From positions 62,001 through 126,000 of the forward strand of contig NZ_JABUZG010000071.1 of assembly GCF_014897815.1 (NCBI RefSeq): DNA of 64,000 nucleotides, in the 5' to 3' direction. Positions 17,733-27,069 of the stretch are shown piece after piece. The DNA is from Psychrobacter sp. PG1. Lineage in GTDB: Bacteria > Pseudomonadota > Gammaproteobacteria > Pseudomonadales > Moraxellaceae. Under the pieces are notes generated by a model. That model saw only the letters and a program-made list of their open reading frames with translations, ran no database searches and had not been told where the DNA came from. A program made the translations under genes and the position numbers. Numbering within the stretch: position 1 is the first letter of the stretch; each line of letters begins with the position of its first letter.

Positions 17733-18656
17733 CTACAGCATACGCGCTGCCAACACGCTATTTTCTATTTCAGATTTTCTCAGCTTATCGTGTTGAGCGC
17801 TAAATATACGCACCAAAATCCCCGCGCTTAAGAACATCACCAAGGTATAAATGGCTGGCATCATCGACATGTCGTAGTTAGATAATAACGTCAATGCCAT
17901 AAATATCGACAAGGTACTGTTTTGTAGACCGACTTCTAGCGTCACCGAGGTTCTTTGCGCCCAGTTGAGACCGAACCATTTACTACTATAATAACCGAGC
18001 GCCATGGTTGAGAGATTTAATAATACCGATACGGGACCCGTAGCGATAAAGGCGTCGACAATGATATCGCGTTGCACATAGCCCAAAAATAGCACTAAAA
18101 ACGTTAAAAATATCACCCCAAATCGAGACACATAAACTTGTGAGCGATCGGCAACGGTTGGTGCATAGCGTTTAATCAGCATACCGACACTAATAGGCAC
18201 TATCGTCAGCACCACCAAAGTCAGCATCGTTTTTACTACTGGTAACTCAAACTCACTACCGCTGCCCATAAAATAAATCAATGAAAAGCTCAGCACAATG
18301 GGAATGGTAAAGACGGTAATCACGCTCGCAATCGCGGTCATCGTCACCGACAGCGCCACATCGCCTTTGGCTAAATAGGTAAATAAGTTTGAGGTAGTGC
18401 CACCCGGACACAGTACGAGGAGCATAACCCCGACGGCATACTCTGGGCGTAATGGCATGATATTGGCTAACGCAAAGCCAATGATAGGTAACAGTATCAA
18501 CTGATTGGTCAAGCCAATGCCGACTGCTTTTGGATATTTTAAAACCCGTTTAAAATCGTTGGTGACGAGGGTCAGCCCCATGCCCATCATGATTAAAAAC
18601 AGACAAATAGGAATGATAACTGAATTGACTAACGTGACTATGGCAAGACCTTCCAT
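17733..18656 (-). CDS. Bile acid:sodium symporter (BASS) family transporter
   Basis: A 307-residue polytopic membrane protein with about nine to ten hydrophobic segments. Family landmarks are LCPGGTTSNLFTYLAKGDVALSVTMTAIAS and, in the second half, TLEVGLQNSTLSIFMAL, the two crossover-helix regions of the BASS/SBF fold that bind sodium. Bacterial members carry diverse organic anions (pantoate, pyruvate-like acids, bile acids); the substrate here is unknown. Single gene. Confidence 0.93.
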   Translation of the reverse strand: MEGLAIVTLVNSVIIPICLFLIMMGMGLTLVTNDFKRVLKYPKAVGIGLTNQLILLPIIGFALANIMPLRPEYAVGVMLLVLCPGGTTSNLFTYLAKGDVALSVTMTAIASVITVFTIPIVLSFSLIYFMGSGSEFELPVVKTMLTLVVLTIVPISVGMLIKRYAPTVADRSQVYVSRFGVIFLTFLVLFLGYVQRDIIVDAFIATGPVSVLLNLSTMALGYYSSKWFGLNWAQRTSVTLEVGLQNSTLSIFMALTLLSNYDMSMMPAIYTLVMFLSAGILVRIFSAQHDKLRKSEIENSVLAARML

Positions 18657-19003
18657 AACTACATCCTTGTAGATAAGAGCTGTTTATAGGTTCATTTTAT
18701 AGATGAATTTTATAGACCGAGTATGCTGATTAAATGACGCTTGATTAGCAATCCTTGCTAAGGCGTATCCTCATAATCAATAGCCGTTAAACACCGATAA
18801 TCAATTAAAAAACAGCAAAAAATAAGACATGGTAAAAGCAAGTATATAGGGGTAAAGTCTGCCTTATCTATTTTATTCAACTACTCACCAGTCAGTATCC
18901 AAACGTAGGATATCCGCCATATAAAAGTATAGAAAAACTTTAAGGTATACCGTTATTTATATTTTTAGGCTGAGAACGAGCAGATTTGTCGCTAAGAAAG
19001 GAA
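18657..19003. other. Intergenic region, nothing recognised
   Basis: About 350 bp between the symporter start and the stop of a small membrane protein. It carries the symporter promoter; no hairpin, RNA or ORF was identified. Confidence 0.5.
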
Positions 19004-19231
19004 TCAATCACACCCGCCACCATCACCACCACTGTCACCACAAGAGTCATTGCTGCTATATCCGCTATGATTACTGTTGTTGATGTCATCTCCAGAAGAT
19101 GAGCTGGAAGTACGCTTTGAAAGCTTTGTACGACTAGACCAGAGCATCACTTTAAACACACCATAAAACATCAGTAGCCCAAAAACAATCTGTAAAAGTA
19201 GCAGGAAGCCCCAGAAGAAAAGTTCAAGCAT
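19004..19231 (-). CDS. Small single-span membrane protein with Ser/Gly/Asp/Cys-rich tail
   Basis: A 75-residue protein I cannot assign. One strong transmembrane helix (residues 3-30), a short basic stretch (SSRTKLSKRT), then a low-complexity Ser/Asn/Gly/Asp tail ending GDGGGCD with two cysteines. The His-like repeats seen on the other strand (CACCATCACCACC) are the complement of the Gly tail codons. It follows two YbjQ-family genes in the same direction and may share their operon; metal binding by the tail is speculation. Confidence 0.6.
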   Translation of the reverse strand: MLELFFWGFLLLLQIVFGLLMFYGVFKVMLWSSRTKLSKRTSSSSSGDDINNSNHSGYSSNDSCGDSGGDGGGCD

Positions 19232-19358
19232 AATATAGTCGACTCTCTATAATTTCTTGTTAGACATTGATAGCAACGCAAGGATAACTAAGATAAGTGC
19301 TTATTTTGGGGATAAGAAAGAACATAAGATTAAGAATATATCTTAAATTGGCAGGACT

Positions 19359-19829
19359 TTAGTGACGGTCAGTACTGATAACTGCCGTACCATAGGCAAT
19401 AGCTTCGACCATGCTGCCCAATTGATTGATATTGCTAACTTCTAGACGTAAGCCGTAGATATGGTTATAGCCTTTGGCTTGTGCTTCGGTACGCATACGT
19501 ACAAGAGCCTCGCGGCGGGCACGGTCGAGTAAGGTCTCGTAAGTGGTCAAGTTTTTGCCAAAAATGCTCAACAGCCTAGCGATAATCATTTTGAAATAAT
19601 CTTGGGCAATAACCACGCTACCAAGTACCAGCTCACCTTCAGTATTGGCAACAAGTTTCGGCACATAAAAGCGCTCACTTGAGACCATAATATGGCTTAA
19701 TTCTTGCTCTGCAACGCTTAACTGCGCGAGATGTTGGCGCTCATGACGCGACCCAAAAAACCAGCCAGCAGCGAATAGTAAAATAAACGGTGCGTAATTG
19801 ATAAGCATTTGGGTAAGGGAATTATTCAT
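19359..19829 (-). CDS. Membrane-anchored YbjQ/DUF74-family protein
   Basis: A 156-residue protein with an N-terminal transmembrane helix (residues 10-25, ends GSRHERQH) followed by a YbjQ-like domain: the core (TYETLLDRARREALVRMRTEAQAKGYNHIYGLRLEVSNI) and the end MVEAIAYGTAVI are the DUF74/UPF0145 signature of pentamer-forming proteins sometimes called heavy-metal-binding domains. Function is unproven. It is a paralogue of the next gene upstream, 60 bp away, with an added membrane anchor. Confidence 0.85.
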   Translation of the reverse strand: MNNSLTQMLINYAPFILLFAAGWFFGSRHERQHLAQLSVAEQELSHIMVSSERFYVPKLVANTEGELVLGSVVIAQDYFKMIIARLLSIFGKNLTTYETLLDRARREALVRMRTEAQAKGYNHIYGLRLEVSNINQLGSMVEAIAYGTAVISTDRH

Positions 19830-19889
19830 GGCACGTCTCTTGTCATAAACTTATCAGAAAAAAATATCGATGCTTTAAGATTTGGTTAG

Positions 19890-20339
19890 CTAACCAAAAG
19901 GGTTGAAACGTGGCAAGTCATCGGTCGCTGTCGGTGCAGAATTTTGTAGATTTGGCTGTTGACCAGACTGATGATGATGAGAGTCGCTTGGTGGGGTTTG
20001 ATAGACTTGCTGCGGCATCGGTATGGCTTTAACCGCGGTACCATAGACAAACAGCTCAGAAGCGCCTTGGGCAATGCTAGAGGTCGAAAACCGCAGACCT
20101 ACCACGGCATCAGCACCCAAGGCTTCTGCCTTGATGACCATACGATCGATCGCTTCTTGGCGTGACTCTTCTAACAGCTCGGTGTAGGCCGTCAGCTCAC
20201 CACCAACGATATTTTTTAGCCCAGCAAACAAGTCTTTGCCGACGTGTTTTGAGCGTACTGTACTGCCGTACACCACATCTAAACGCTCGGTGATCTGATA
20301 GTTGGGCAAATGCTCAAGATTGGAGAGTTGCACAGTCAT
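19890..20339 (-). CDS. YbjQ/UPF0145 family protein
   Basis: A 149-residue cytosolic member of the YbjQ family. Residues 12-110 carry the conserved order YQITERLDVVYGSTVRSKHVGKDLFAGLKNIVGGELTAYTELLEESRQEAIDRM, then ALGADAVVGLRFSTSSIAQGASELFVYGTAV. The last 40 residues are an extra Pro/Gln/His-rich tail ending RFNPFG. The family has unknown function. First gene of the cluster. Confidence 0.9.
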   Translation of the reverse strand: MTVQLSNLEHLPNYQITERLDVVYGSTVRSKHVGKDLFAGLKNIVGGELTAYTELLEESRQEAIDRMVIKAEALGADAVVGLRFSTSSIAQGASELFVYGTAVKAIPMPQQVYQTPPSDSHHHQSGQQPNLQNSAPTATDDLPRFNPFG

Positions 20340-20424
20340 AATACGACCTTATCCGTGACGTTATATAGACAGCGTCAACTTGGATATAGACCAAACCACG
20401 CTGTCCGTATATTGATAAAAAAGG

Positions 20425-20982
20425 CTAATCGTTGGTATGGAACAACAAAAATAACTCAGTCAAATTGCCTTCGATGCTATTGGCCATTTGTGCCAGCTTG
20501 TCTTCATCTTTACGCATCTCTGCAAGCTCTGGATCTTCATCATCGATACCGCTTAGCAAAATCATTGGTAAGGTCAAGACAGCCACATCTTCAGCCGTTT
20601 CTTCATCTTCAAACCAATCGCTGGCTTCATCGCCATACATCGCATCGACAAAGCCAATTGACCAAGCAACGATATCTGATTCATCTGAAAAATCAACGGC
20701 CACTTCTTCATCACCCGCATCTTCACCAAACGGTAGCTCAATAGGTGTCTCGTTTTTTAGCTCAGCGATAATAGAATCGCGCCAGCGCTGGATACCGTCG
20801 ATGACATTTTCTGGGATTTCGCTAACATGGCCTTCAAACAGTGCATCCAGCCAATTCGGTAATGGACGCCCAATGACTGTCGCTGTTAAAAAACCATGCG
20901 CGGCGACACTATCAAGCACAAATGGGCTCTCTTGATTGTCCAAATAGTCTAATAATTCATCGAAGCTTAATTGGTTACTCAT
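20425..20982 (-). CDS. UPF0149 / YecA-YgfB family protein
   Basis: A 185-residue acidic protein (many Asp/Glu). It begins with the UPF0149 pattern FDELLDYLDNQESPFVLDSVAAHGFLTATVIGRPLPNWLDALF and continues with a helical repeat containing DIVAWSIGFVDAMY. YecA/YgfB-type proteins are small helical proteins of obscure function; a C-terminal SEC-C zinc motif found in some is absent here. RBS AAGGACAAT precedes the ATG. Confidence 0.88.
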   Translation of the reverse strand: MSNQLSFDELLDYLDNQESPFVLDSVAAHGFLTATVIGRPLPNWLDALFEGHVSEIPENVIDGIQRWRDSIIAELKNETPIELPFGEDAGDEEVAVDFSDESDIVAWSIGFVDAMYGDEASDWFEDEETAEDVAVLTLPMILLSGIDDEDPELAEMRKDEDKLAQMANSIEGNLTELFLLFHTND

Positions 20983-21265
20983 GATGTAATTGTCCTTGAA
21001 AGATAGAGTGCGGCAGTCGCCATAAACGATCGGTTAAGTGCAGAATAGTGGATAATTTGAAGGTAAAAATGGTTTTGGCAAAGCACCCAAACCATCTTTA
21101 TAAAATAAGAATCATTGCATAGAGCGGGTTGCGAGCAACCGTCAAAAAGTAACGATCGCGATATCATTAGCATTACACTGTCAGCTAATATGCCGTTATT
21201 AAAAGGCTTTAGTCGGCTTAAATGACTGAGCACTTTCACATTAGGCTATGACTTAAGTTTAAAAA

Positions 21266-21502
21266 CTAAAGATCGTCATCATCCCAATCATCGCCATCTT
21301 CATCGAAATTGTCTATATCGTCTAGATCATCCTTTAGCTCTTTGGCCAAACGCTTTTCTTCTAGCAGATTATCGATCAGTCGACGCTTCTCAAGACTACT
21401 TAAGCGCGTACGCACGCTCGTCTCGGCCTCTTCCACCATCTTTGCATCATCATCGTCGACAAAATCATCATCAAAATCGTCGTCAATATCAGCGTCACTC
21501 AT
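21266..21502 (-). CDS. Very acidic small protein, PA3496-like
   Basis: A 78-residue protein with Asp-rich ends flanking a basic helical core (SVRTRLSSLEKRRLIDNLLEEKRLAKELKDDLDDI). The core resembles the short PA3496 family of pseudomonads, annotated as putative envelope-integrity factors; I am not certain of the match. RBS AGGAGTTT precedes the ATG, supporting expression. Monocistronic. Confidence 0.65.
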   Translation of the reverse strand: MSDADIDDDFDDDFVDDDDAKMVEEAETSVRTRLSSLEKRRLIDNLLEEKRLAKELKDDLDDIDNFDEDGDDWDDDDL

Positions 21503-21686
21503 GACAAACTCCTATCATTTTTAGCAAGGGTATTAAGAATACATTAATATATATATGCCTTATAAAGTCTCTACTTCACGTTGTCAATGCTTTTTATTAT
21601 TACTGCCCTATTTTTAGGCTGTTTAAAGATAACGACAGAGACAATATCTCAGACAATTGTATAGTAATAAGCGAATATAAGCAGCA

Positions 21687-23153
21687 TTAAATAGCCGACT
21701 CATCTGCGCTTTCAATCATCAATACCGCATTGCGCACATCCGCTAAGCGTTGGATCATCGAATCGTTGCCACCATCGAACACCGCACATTCGCGCTCATA
21801 AACCGTGGTTGGGCGCATGATACTCTGTACCTGTACATGGTGGCTGATTTGCTTAAGACCTGCATTGGGTAACAAAATCAGCATTTGCTCTTTTTTGCCG
21901 ACGCTGTGTAATAATTGCGTCATTGCTTGCGCCTGTGCATCATCGCTGACACCTGCTTTAGCAGGTAGCGCAAAGCGGCTTAGCTCAATGTGCTTGTCAT
22001 GGATGATTTTGTTAAGCATCAAATACAGTTTGCCAAGCATCACACCTGCTAACGCCACTTTGGCATGGCTATTGTCCGCCTTTAACAACACGCTAGCACC
22101 CGTGTCATCGAAACGCGGCTCGTTCATCGCGCTGACACCCAACAACAATGGCTGCTTAAGTAACTCGGTCACCGCTTGATTCAATAGCTGCGTACATAAT
22201 GCCAAATAAGGTAAACGCTGAGCCGGTGCCAGACGCTCAAGCATATTGAACTCGTCATGGAATACAATCTGCACTCTCACACTGTCAAATGAGCGGGTGG
22301 CAGACAACCGAGAGGCGCTACCAGATTTATGAGCGCGGCTTATCTCATCTTGGGCAGCACCATTTGCTGCATCATGCTCTGCTCGCTCTTCAGTCGTACT
22401 ATCGATAGGCTGACTATTAGAGCCAGTGGTATCAGTCGCCCCTTGATTTTGTTGCGTTCTTAAATACTGGTTTACTTCACTATGTACATCCAATTTGTGT
22501 GCATTGGTTGGCTGACTGTCCGTTGCACCCTCTACAGAATGCTCCGATGCTTCTCTATCCGTATCCGTGGTACGGCGTTCAAACTCCCGATCATAACTGC
22601 GCTGATCGATTTGCATATACTGCTCACGATGCAAATCTTGAATATCGCGGCTAAGCGCGTTAATTTGCTCTTTGGTTGGACGAGCAAGATAACCATAAAC
22701 CAGCCAAAGCAACAAATGCAGCAGCATCGTACCGATGACGAACGGCCATTGCATAGCGATAATCTCGCCTTTGCTAATATCTTTTAACGTCAACGACACA
22801 CTGCCAATCACCGAATCGCCATTGGTGGCAATCTGACGAATGGTATCACCTTGCTGCATGGGCGCATTGCCAACAGGCACCAAGATGTCGTCGTTATTGT
22901 CTTTAATCAATATGCGCGTCACGTCTTGCTCGCTAGTATAGCGATTGGCAATGACACTCAAGCTGACACGGTCTTTATTTTCTAAAGACAACCTTGCTTC
23001 ATCAATCAGCTGGGCGACCATCTGCTCGCCTTTTAACGCACGACTTTTGCTCAGCTGTTGATCGGTGCTGATGACCAATAACAACGTCTGCAAACAAAAA
23101 CTAACCAGAAGAATAATGGCAAACAACCCTTGCCGCGGCGCTAAATACGTCAT
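21687..23153 (-). CDS. Smp/YtjB-like (AhpA-type) membrane protein divergent from serB
   Basis: A 488-residue inner-membrane protein. N-terminal transmembrane helix (residues 8-28), a periplasmic domain of about 100 residues (TSEQDVTRILIKDNNDDILVPVGNA), a second transmembrane helix near residues 133-153, then a cytoplasmic part with a long Ser/Thr/Asp-rich linker (about 190-280) and a folded C-terminal domain. The two-helix N-terminal half and the divergent position next to serB match ytjB (smp) of gammaproteobacteria, whose homologues are linked to virulence or hemolysin regulation. The function of the long C-terminal domain is unknown. Confidence 0.75.
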   Translation of the reverse strand: MTYLAPRQGLFAIILLVSFCLQTLLLVISTDQQLSKSRALKGEQMVAQLIDEARLSLENKDRVSLSVIANRYTSEQDVTRILIKDNNDDILVPVGNAPMQQGDTIRQIATNGDSVIGSVSLTLKDISKGEIIAMQWPFVIGTMLLHLLLWLVYGYLARPTKEQINALSRDIQDLHREQYMQIDQRSYDREFERRTTDTDREASEHSVEGATDSQPTNAHKLDVHSEVNQYLRTQQNQGATDTTGSNSQPIDSTTEERAEHDAANGAAQDEISRAHKSGSASRLSATRSFDSVRVQIVFHDEFNMLERLAPAQRLPYLALCTQLLNQAVTELLKQPLLLGVSAMNEPRFDDTGASVLLKADNSHAKVALAGVMLGKLYLMLNKIIHDKHIELSRFALPAKAGVSDDAQAQAMTQLLHSVGKKEQMLILLPNAGLKQISHHVQVQSIMRPTTVYERECAVFDGGNDSMIQRLADVRNAVLMIESADESAI

Positions 23154-23648
23154 GATATGGTAAACTTTTTTGGATAAGAGAAATTAAAAAAAACAAGGCT
23201 ATCCCTCATTTTTTGGCGAATTTAAAAAAACTATAATAGTGCGTATCTTAATAAGTATGTATTGAATTTAAGTACCATAACCCGACACGTCTGTTGTTGC
23301 CTAAAATAGCATTTACAACAAGGTTTGGTTACTTAAAAACTGCTGTCTCAAATACTAATACTCAGGATAATCTACTGCACATTTGGTAAGCGGCGACTGA
23401 GAGCATTGTTGTGGATATCATCATGAATACAGTCCGCTTATCTTATCTACTATATCACCATAATAAGTCTTATAGCGTTAGTTGATTTATAAATTTATCA
23501 TAATAATCACATTCAATTTCAAATGATTTTTCAACGATTGCTGTCATCTTTAATCGACGGTGATACTTTGTGCGTCATCTATAGGCGCTGCCGAGTAAAG
23601 CTGCTATTATTCCCAATCTTATATGAGCATACAAGGGACCATTGAGCC
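23154..23648. other. Divergent intergenic region between the Smp-like gene and serB
   Basis: About 495 bp, AT-rich, containing both promoters. I see no ORF with a credible RBS, no tRNA and no strong hairpin. Confidence 0.5.
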
Positions 23649-24839
23649 ATGCCACACAATACATCTTACTCGTTACCAAAAGACAGCAAAGCATGGCAAC
23701 AAGCCGTTGACTCTATTGCGTCACTGTTACCAGATAACACGAACTTACAAGATTTTGATGCGCTACAGTCCCTACCAGTTTTTGCTCTTATTGTTGTGCT
23801 ACCGACCAAAGTATCGACGCTTGATATTCACCAGTATGTGCAATCATGGGTCGATGAACAGCCAAGCTGGCATTTGGTCACCGTCGCTGAAGATACTGAT
23901 GCCAGTTTTGTCAATATTACCGTTTCTGATACAGAGCCAACGGCAGCAAACGCACAGCGCTTGCCTTTTACTCAAGCACAAGTATTCCGCTATTTGTTGG
24001 TTCCAGTCACTGATACGCTGATGCATCCTGGCAAAAAGACCGCAGCAGCTCACATCATTGATGATCAGCTGACCACGCGCTTGCGTCATGACTTGACCGA
24101 AGCTTATAACGATAGTCATCAAGCGAGCAGTACTGAACGCTTGGATATTGTCGATTGCCATATTTTATCAGTCGGTCATATGCTACGTACCCACAAGCTT
24201 GCCTGCTTTGATATGGATTCCACCTTAATCAAGCAAGAAGTCATCGTTGAGTTGGCAAAGACAGCGGGTATCGGCGAAGAAGTCGAAGCCATTACGGAAG
24301 CGGCAATGCGCGGTGAGATGGATTTTGATGAATCTTTTGCCCAGCGTGTGGCGTTACTAAAAGGCATCTCGACCGATGTGTTAGATGATATCTGCAATCG
24401 TTTGACGCTATCAATGGGTGCTCGCATTACCATCAGTGCACTAAAGGCTTTGGGCTACCATACCGTACTGGTATCAGGCGGCTTTACCTACTTTGCGCGC
24501 CATATCGCTGAGCAATTGGGCATTGACGAAGTTCACGCCAACGCCTTAGATATCGACGAAGGGGAAGTCACTGGTCATGTACAGCTGCCCATCGTCAATG
24601 GCGCCAAAAAAGCGGCGATCGTTGAGCATACTGCGGAGCGCTTGGGTATCGAGATGTCACAAGTGGTCTGTATCGGTGACGGCGCCAATGATTTACCGAT
24701 GATGGGTATTGCTGACCTAGGCGTCGCCTATCATGCTAAGCCCATTGTCCAAGCACGTGCTGATGCCGCCATCAATGTCACAGGGCTTGAAGGCATACTT
24801 TATGCCCTTGGTTATCCAGCACTTGCACCCACGGAGTAA
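23649..24839 (+). CDS. serB: Phosphoserine phosphatase
   Basis: A 396-residue HAD-superfamily enzyme doing the last step of L-serine biosynthesis. The C-terminal catalytic domain starts with motif I FD188-M-D190-S-T192, has motif II LVSGGF near residue 278, a lysine in NGAKKAAI, and motif III GDGANDLPMM. The N-terminal 180 residues form an ACT-like regulatory region as in longer SerB proteins. Divergent from the Smp-like gene, the usual gammaproteobacterial neighbour. RBS GGGACC is weak; the ATG matches the start of homology. Confidence 0.96.
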   Translation: MPHNTSYSLPKDSKAWQQAVDSIASLLPDNTNLQDFDALQSLPVFALIVVLPTKVSTLDIHQYVQSWVDEQPSWHLVTVAEDTDASFVNITVSDTEPTAANAQRLPFTQAQVFRYLLVPVTDTLMHPGKKTAAAHIIDDQLTTRLRHDLTEAYNDSHQASSTERLDIVDCHILSVGHMLRTHKLACFDMDSTLIKQEVIVELAKTAGIGEEVEAITEAAMRGEMDFDESFAQRVALLKGISTDVLDDICNRLTLSMGARITISALKALGYHTVLVSGGFTYFARHIAEQLGIDEVHANALDIDEGEVTGHVQLPIVNGAKKAAIVEHTAERLGIEMSQVVCIGDGANDLPMMGIADLGVAYHAKPIVQARADAAINVTGLEGILYALGYPALAPTE

Positions 24840-24913
24840 CGACTACACTCGCAACACCATACCATGGAGCTAGGTTAGTGTTTTTAACATTAATCTGGCT
24901 TTTACGTCTTATT

Positions 24914-24945
24914 ACATTGCGACATTGCGACATTGCGACATTGCG
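24914..24945. repeat. Four tandem copies of the octamer ACATTGCG
   Basis: Four exact units (24914-24921, 24922-24929, 24930-24937, 24938-24945) and a partial fifth (ACA). It lies 87 bp before the DUF368 start codon, in the serB-DUF368 gap. Octamer repeats of this type can change copy number by slippage. Confidence 0.93.
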
Positions 24946-25031
24946 ACAGTCAATTTTCGCATCACTGTCCTAGCATACTTAGCGGCATCGCATTAACTTT
25001 CACTGTGTTTTTAAATAAAAAAGGATTGTCC

Positions 25032-26027
25032 ATGACGGCATCACCATCACCGCGGCAAAATGAGCCGTCAGCGCCACAACCACTGGATAAGAGCAGCACT
25101 GCTGCATCCTCCGATAGTCCAAAGCAACTATTTGGGGTTTATATCAGAGGAATGGCCATGGGGGCAGCGGATATCGTACCGGGTGTCTCTGGCGGTACCA
25201 TTGCGCTGATTGCCGGTATTTATGAGCGCTTGATTAACGCCCTGAGTAGCATCGGCCCCAATCTCTGGCAGATATTTCGACAGGAAGGCGGAATCAAAGG
25301 TTTGATTGCGGTGTGGCGACAAGTTGATGCCACTTTTTTGTTGTTTTTGTTATTGGGAATCGCCACCAGTTTTGCTACTTTAGCCGGTATTATCAAACAC
25401 CTATTGGATAATCAACCGTTATTTATTTGGTCGTTCTTTTTTGGACTGGTTGTCGCAACGGTATTTATATTATTGAGTGAGATTCAGCGTTGGAATATAG
25501 GGCGGGCAGCACTATTCGTGACTGGTCTTGTTGCCGCTGTGGTCATTAGCAGCTTACCATTGCTCACGACCACACCAAGCTTGCCTTATTTGTTTTTTGC
25601 TGGCGCAGTCGCTATTTGTGCCATGATACTGCCCGGCATATCTGGGTCTTTTATCTTATTACTATTAGGTGCTTATGACGCAGTATTAGAAGCCGTACAT
25701 AGCCTTAACTTTACGATAATCTTCACGGTCATTGCGGGCATGGCAACGGGATTATTATTATTTACTCGCGCACTTAAATGGCTATTGTCTCGCTACTATC
25801 AGGCAACTTTGGCCTTGCTCACAGGTTTTATCGCAGGCTCGCTTGTGAAAGTATGGCCATGGAAAGTAGATGCGTTAGGCGCGCTTGATAGTGATGCGAT
25901 AAACAACGTGATGCCATGGCAATATCCTACTGGTCCACATTGGCTAACCACTGTAGGACTGATGCTGCTAGGCGCGATTTTAGTCTCACTATTGTCTTGG
26001 TGGGGCGCTCGTAGCAATCGCGCTTAA
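25032..26027 (+). CDS. DUF368 family polytopic membrane protein
   Basis: A 331-residue integral membrane protein. The start at 25032 was chosen because AAAAAAGGATTGTCC provides an RBS; the reading frame stays open upstream to a TTG at 24933 within the octamer repeat, but that extension (containing HCDSQFSHH) has no RBS. The DUF368 hallmark is the duplicated glycine motif: GAADIVPGVSGGTIALIAGIYERLI at about residue 45 and ICAMILPGISGSFILLLLGAYDAVL at about residue 200. Members of this family have been linked to undecaprenyl-phosphate or C55-P translocation (PopT-like); that role is a family inference here. Confidence 0.9.
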   Translation: MTASPSPRQNEPSAPQPLDKSSTAASSDSPKQLFGVYIRGMAMGAADIVPGVSGGTIALIAGIYERLINALSSIGPNLWQIFRQEGGIKGLIAVWRQVDATFLLFLLLGIATSFATLAGIIKHLLDNQPLFIWSFFFGLVVATVFILLSEIQRWNIGRAALFVTGLVAAVVISSLPLLTTTPSLPYLFFAGAVAICAMILPGISGSFILLLLGAYDAVLEAVHSLNFTIIFTVIAGMATGLLLFTRALKWLLSRYYQATLALLTGFIAGSLVKVWPWKVDALGALDSDAINNVMPWQYPTGPHWLTTVGLMLLGAILVSLLSWWGARSNRA

Positions 26028-26265
26028 CCCTACCTTAAATCTGCATCATTCTCTTTTTAAAACCCAAAAACCTACTATACACTCTTAATAATAAGCGCCC
26101 ATCCTTGCGGCGCTTGTGCTTAAACCTTGCCATACAAAACCATCAAAATGTGCTAAAAAACCAAACGTCAACGGTTGTCGCAAAGTCGCTTGTCCCCTCT
26201 TTAGCTTTGTTCCCCAAACTTTCATAATGACCCTATTGGAATTCACCTTATGAATAGCGAGATGA

Positions 26266-26667
26266 ATGATGTTACTGACTATATTTTCGGTTATTGGTAT
26301 AGAAACGTGGAGCACGGCGGCACTGCTTGGTTATAGCTTGCTGGCAGGCTTGATTTTGGCGCTTGCCTTATCCTCACAGCGCTGGCTGCTCTGGTATCTA
26401 TTTGGTGGTATGGCATATTGGCTAGCAGTTGAGGCGATTCAAAGCATTGTGGCGGGTCGTCCTATGCTATCAGAGCTGTCAGAATGGCACAGCTATATCA
26501 TCGCCATGGGTATCAGTTGGTTGCCTTTAGCGGGCTGGGTGCTGTATCGGGCACTACGTTACGAGGATGTCAGTCAATCCGTTCAGCTGCAACGTCAATT
26601 GCAAGCGGCACGTTATATCGAGCACACGCCTGTTTATGATGACGACTACCAACCGCGCTTCCACTGA
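26266..26667 (+). CDS. Hypothetical small membrane protein
   Basis: A 133-residue protein with four hydrophobic segments (about residues 3-20, 25-42, 44-62 and 78-96), then a charged C-terminal tail with QLQRQLQAARYIEH and an acidic YDDDY. I do not recognise a family. Two adjacent ATG codons open the frame; GAGATGA provides a weak RBS. Codon use and absence of competing ORFs support a real gene. Confidence 0.65.
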   Translation: MMLLTIFSVIGIETWSTAALLGYSLLAGLILALALSSQRWLLWYLFGGMAYWLAVEAIQSIVAGRPMLSELSEWHSYIIAMGISWLPLAGWVLYRALRYEDVSQSVQLQRQLQAARYIEHTPVYDDDYQPRFH

Positions 26668-27069
26668 TAGAGTCGCGTCTATATCAATGAGCGACGCTGT
26701 CAGGTTAGTTCATTCTCTGTTTACAGTACTTTTACTTACCTCTTATATAGCCTGTATTACATTATCTTTATTCGACTGTATCTCGTCCAAAAATTACGAT
26801 TAACCTGCCGTCAAATTCGCTCAATCTAGCATAGGTAGTGTGAGCATTCATTTTCGTTCCCACTCTCTTTTCTACTGTCATTTTTATAAATATTAACAAC
26901 TTGTTTTAATCAAGACGACGTCATTGGATGTTACAAGATACTTAACGCTCTCTACGTAACTCCTAAAGAATAGCAACCTCTCTATCGTTTATAATCTAGT
27001 TATATATTTGTCACAAAAATTGTTATAAAGTACGCATTATTTTGCGTCTCATTCTTTAGGAGTTCGATT
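26668..27069. other. Intergenic region upstream of the SCP2-domain gene
   Basis: About 400 bp of AT-rich sequence. It ends with the RBS TTAGGAG before the SCP2 gene; nothing else was recognised. Confidence 0.5.

Noticed and set aside
20979..21239. 86-codon minus-strand ORF between the UPF0149 and acidic-protein genes
   Set aside because: It overlaps the UPF0149 start region, has a random-looking composition and no RBS.
24933..25031. TTG-started N-terminal extension of the DUF368 gene
   Set aside because: It lies within the octamer repeat, has no RBS, and the ATG at 25032 has a clear one.
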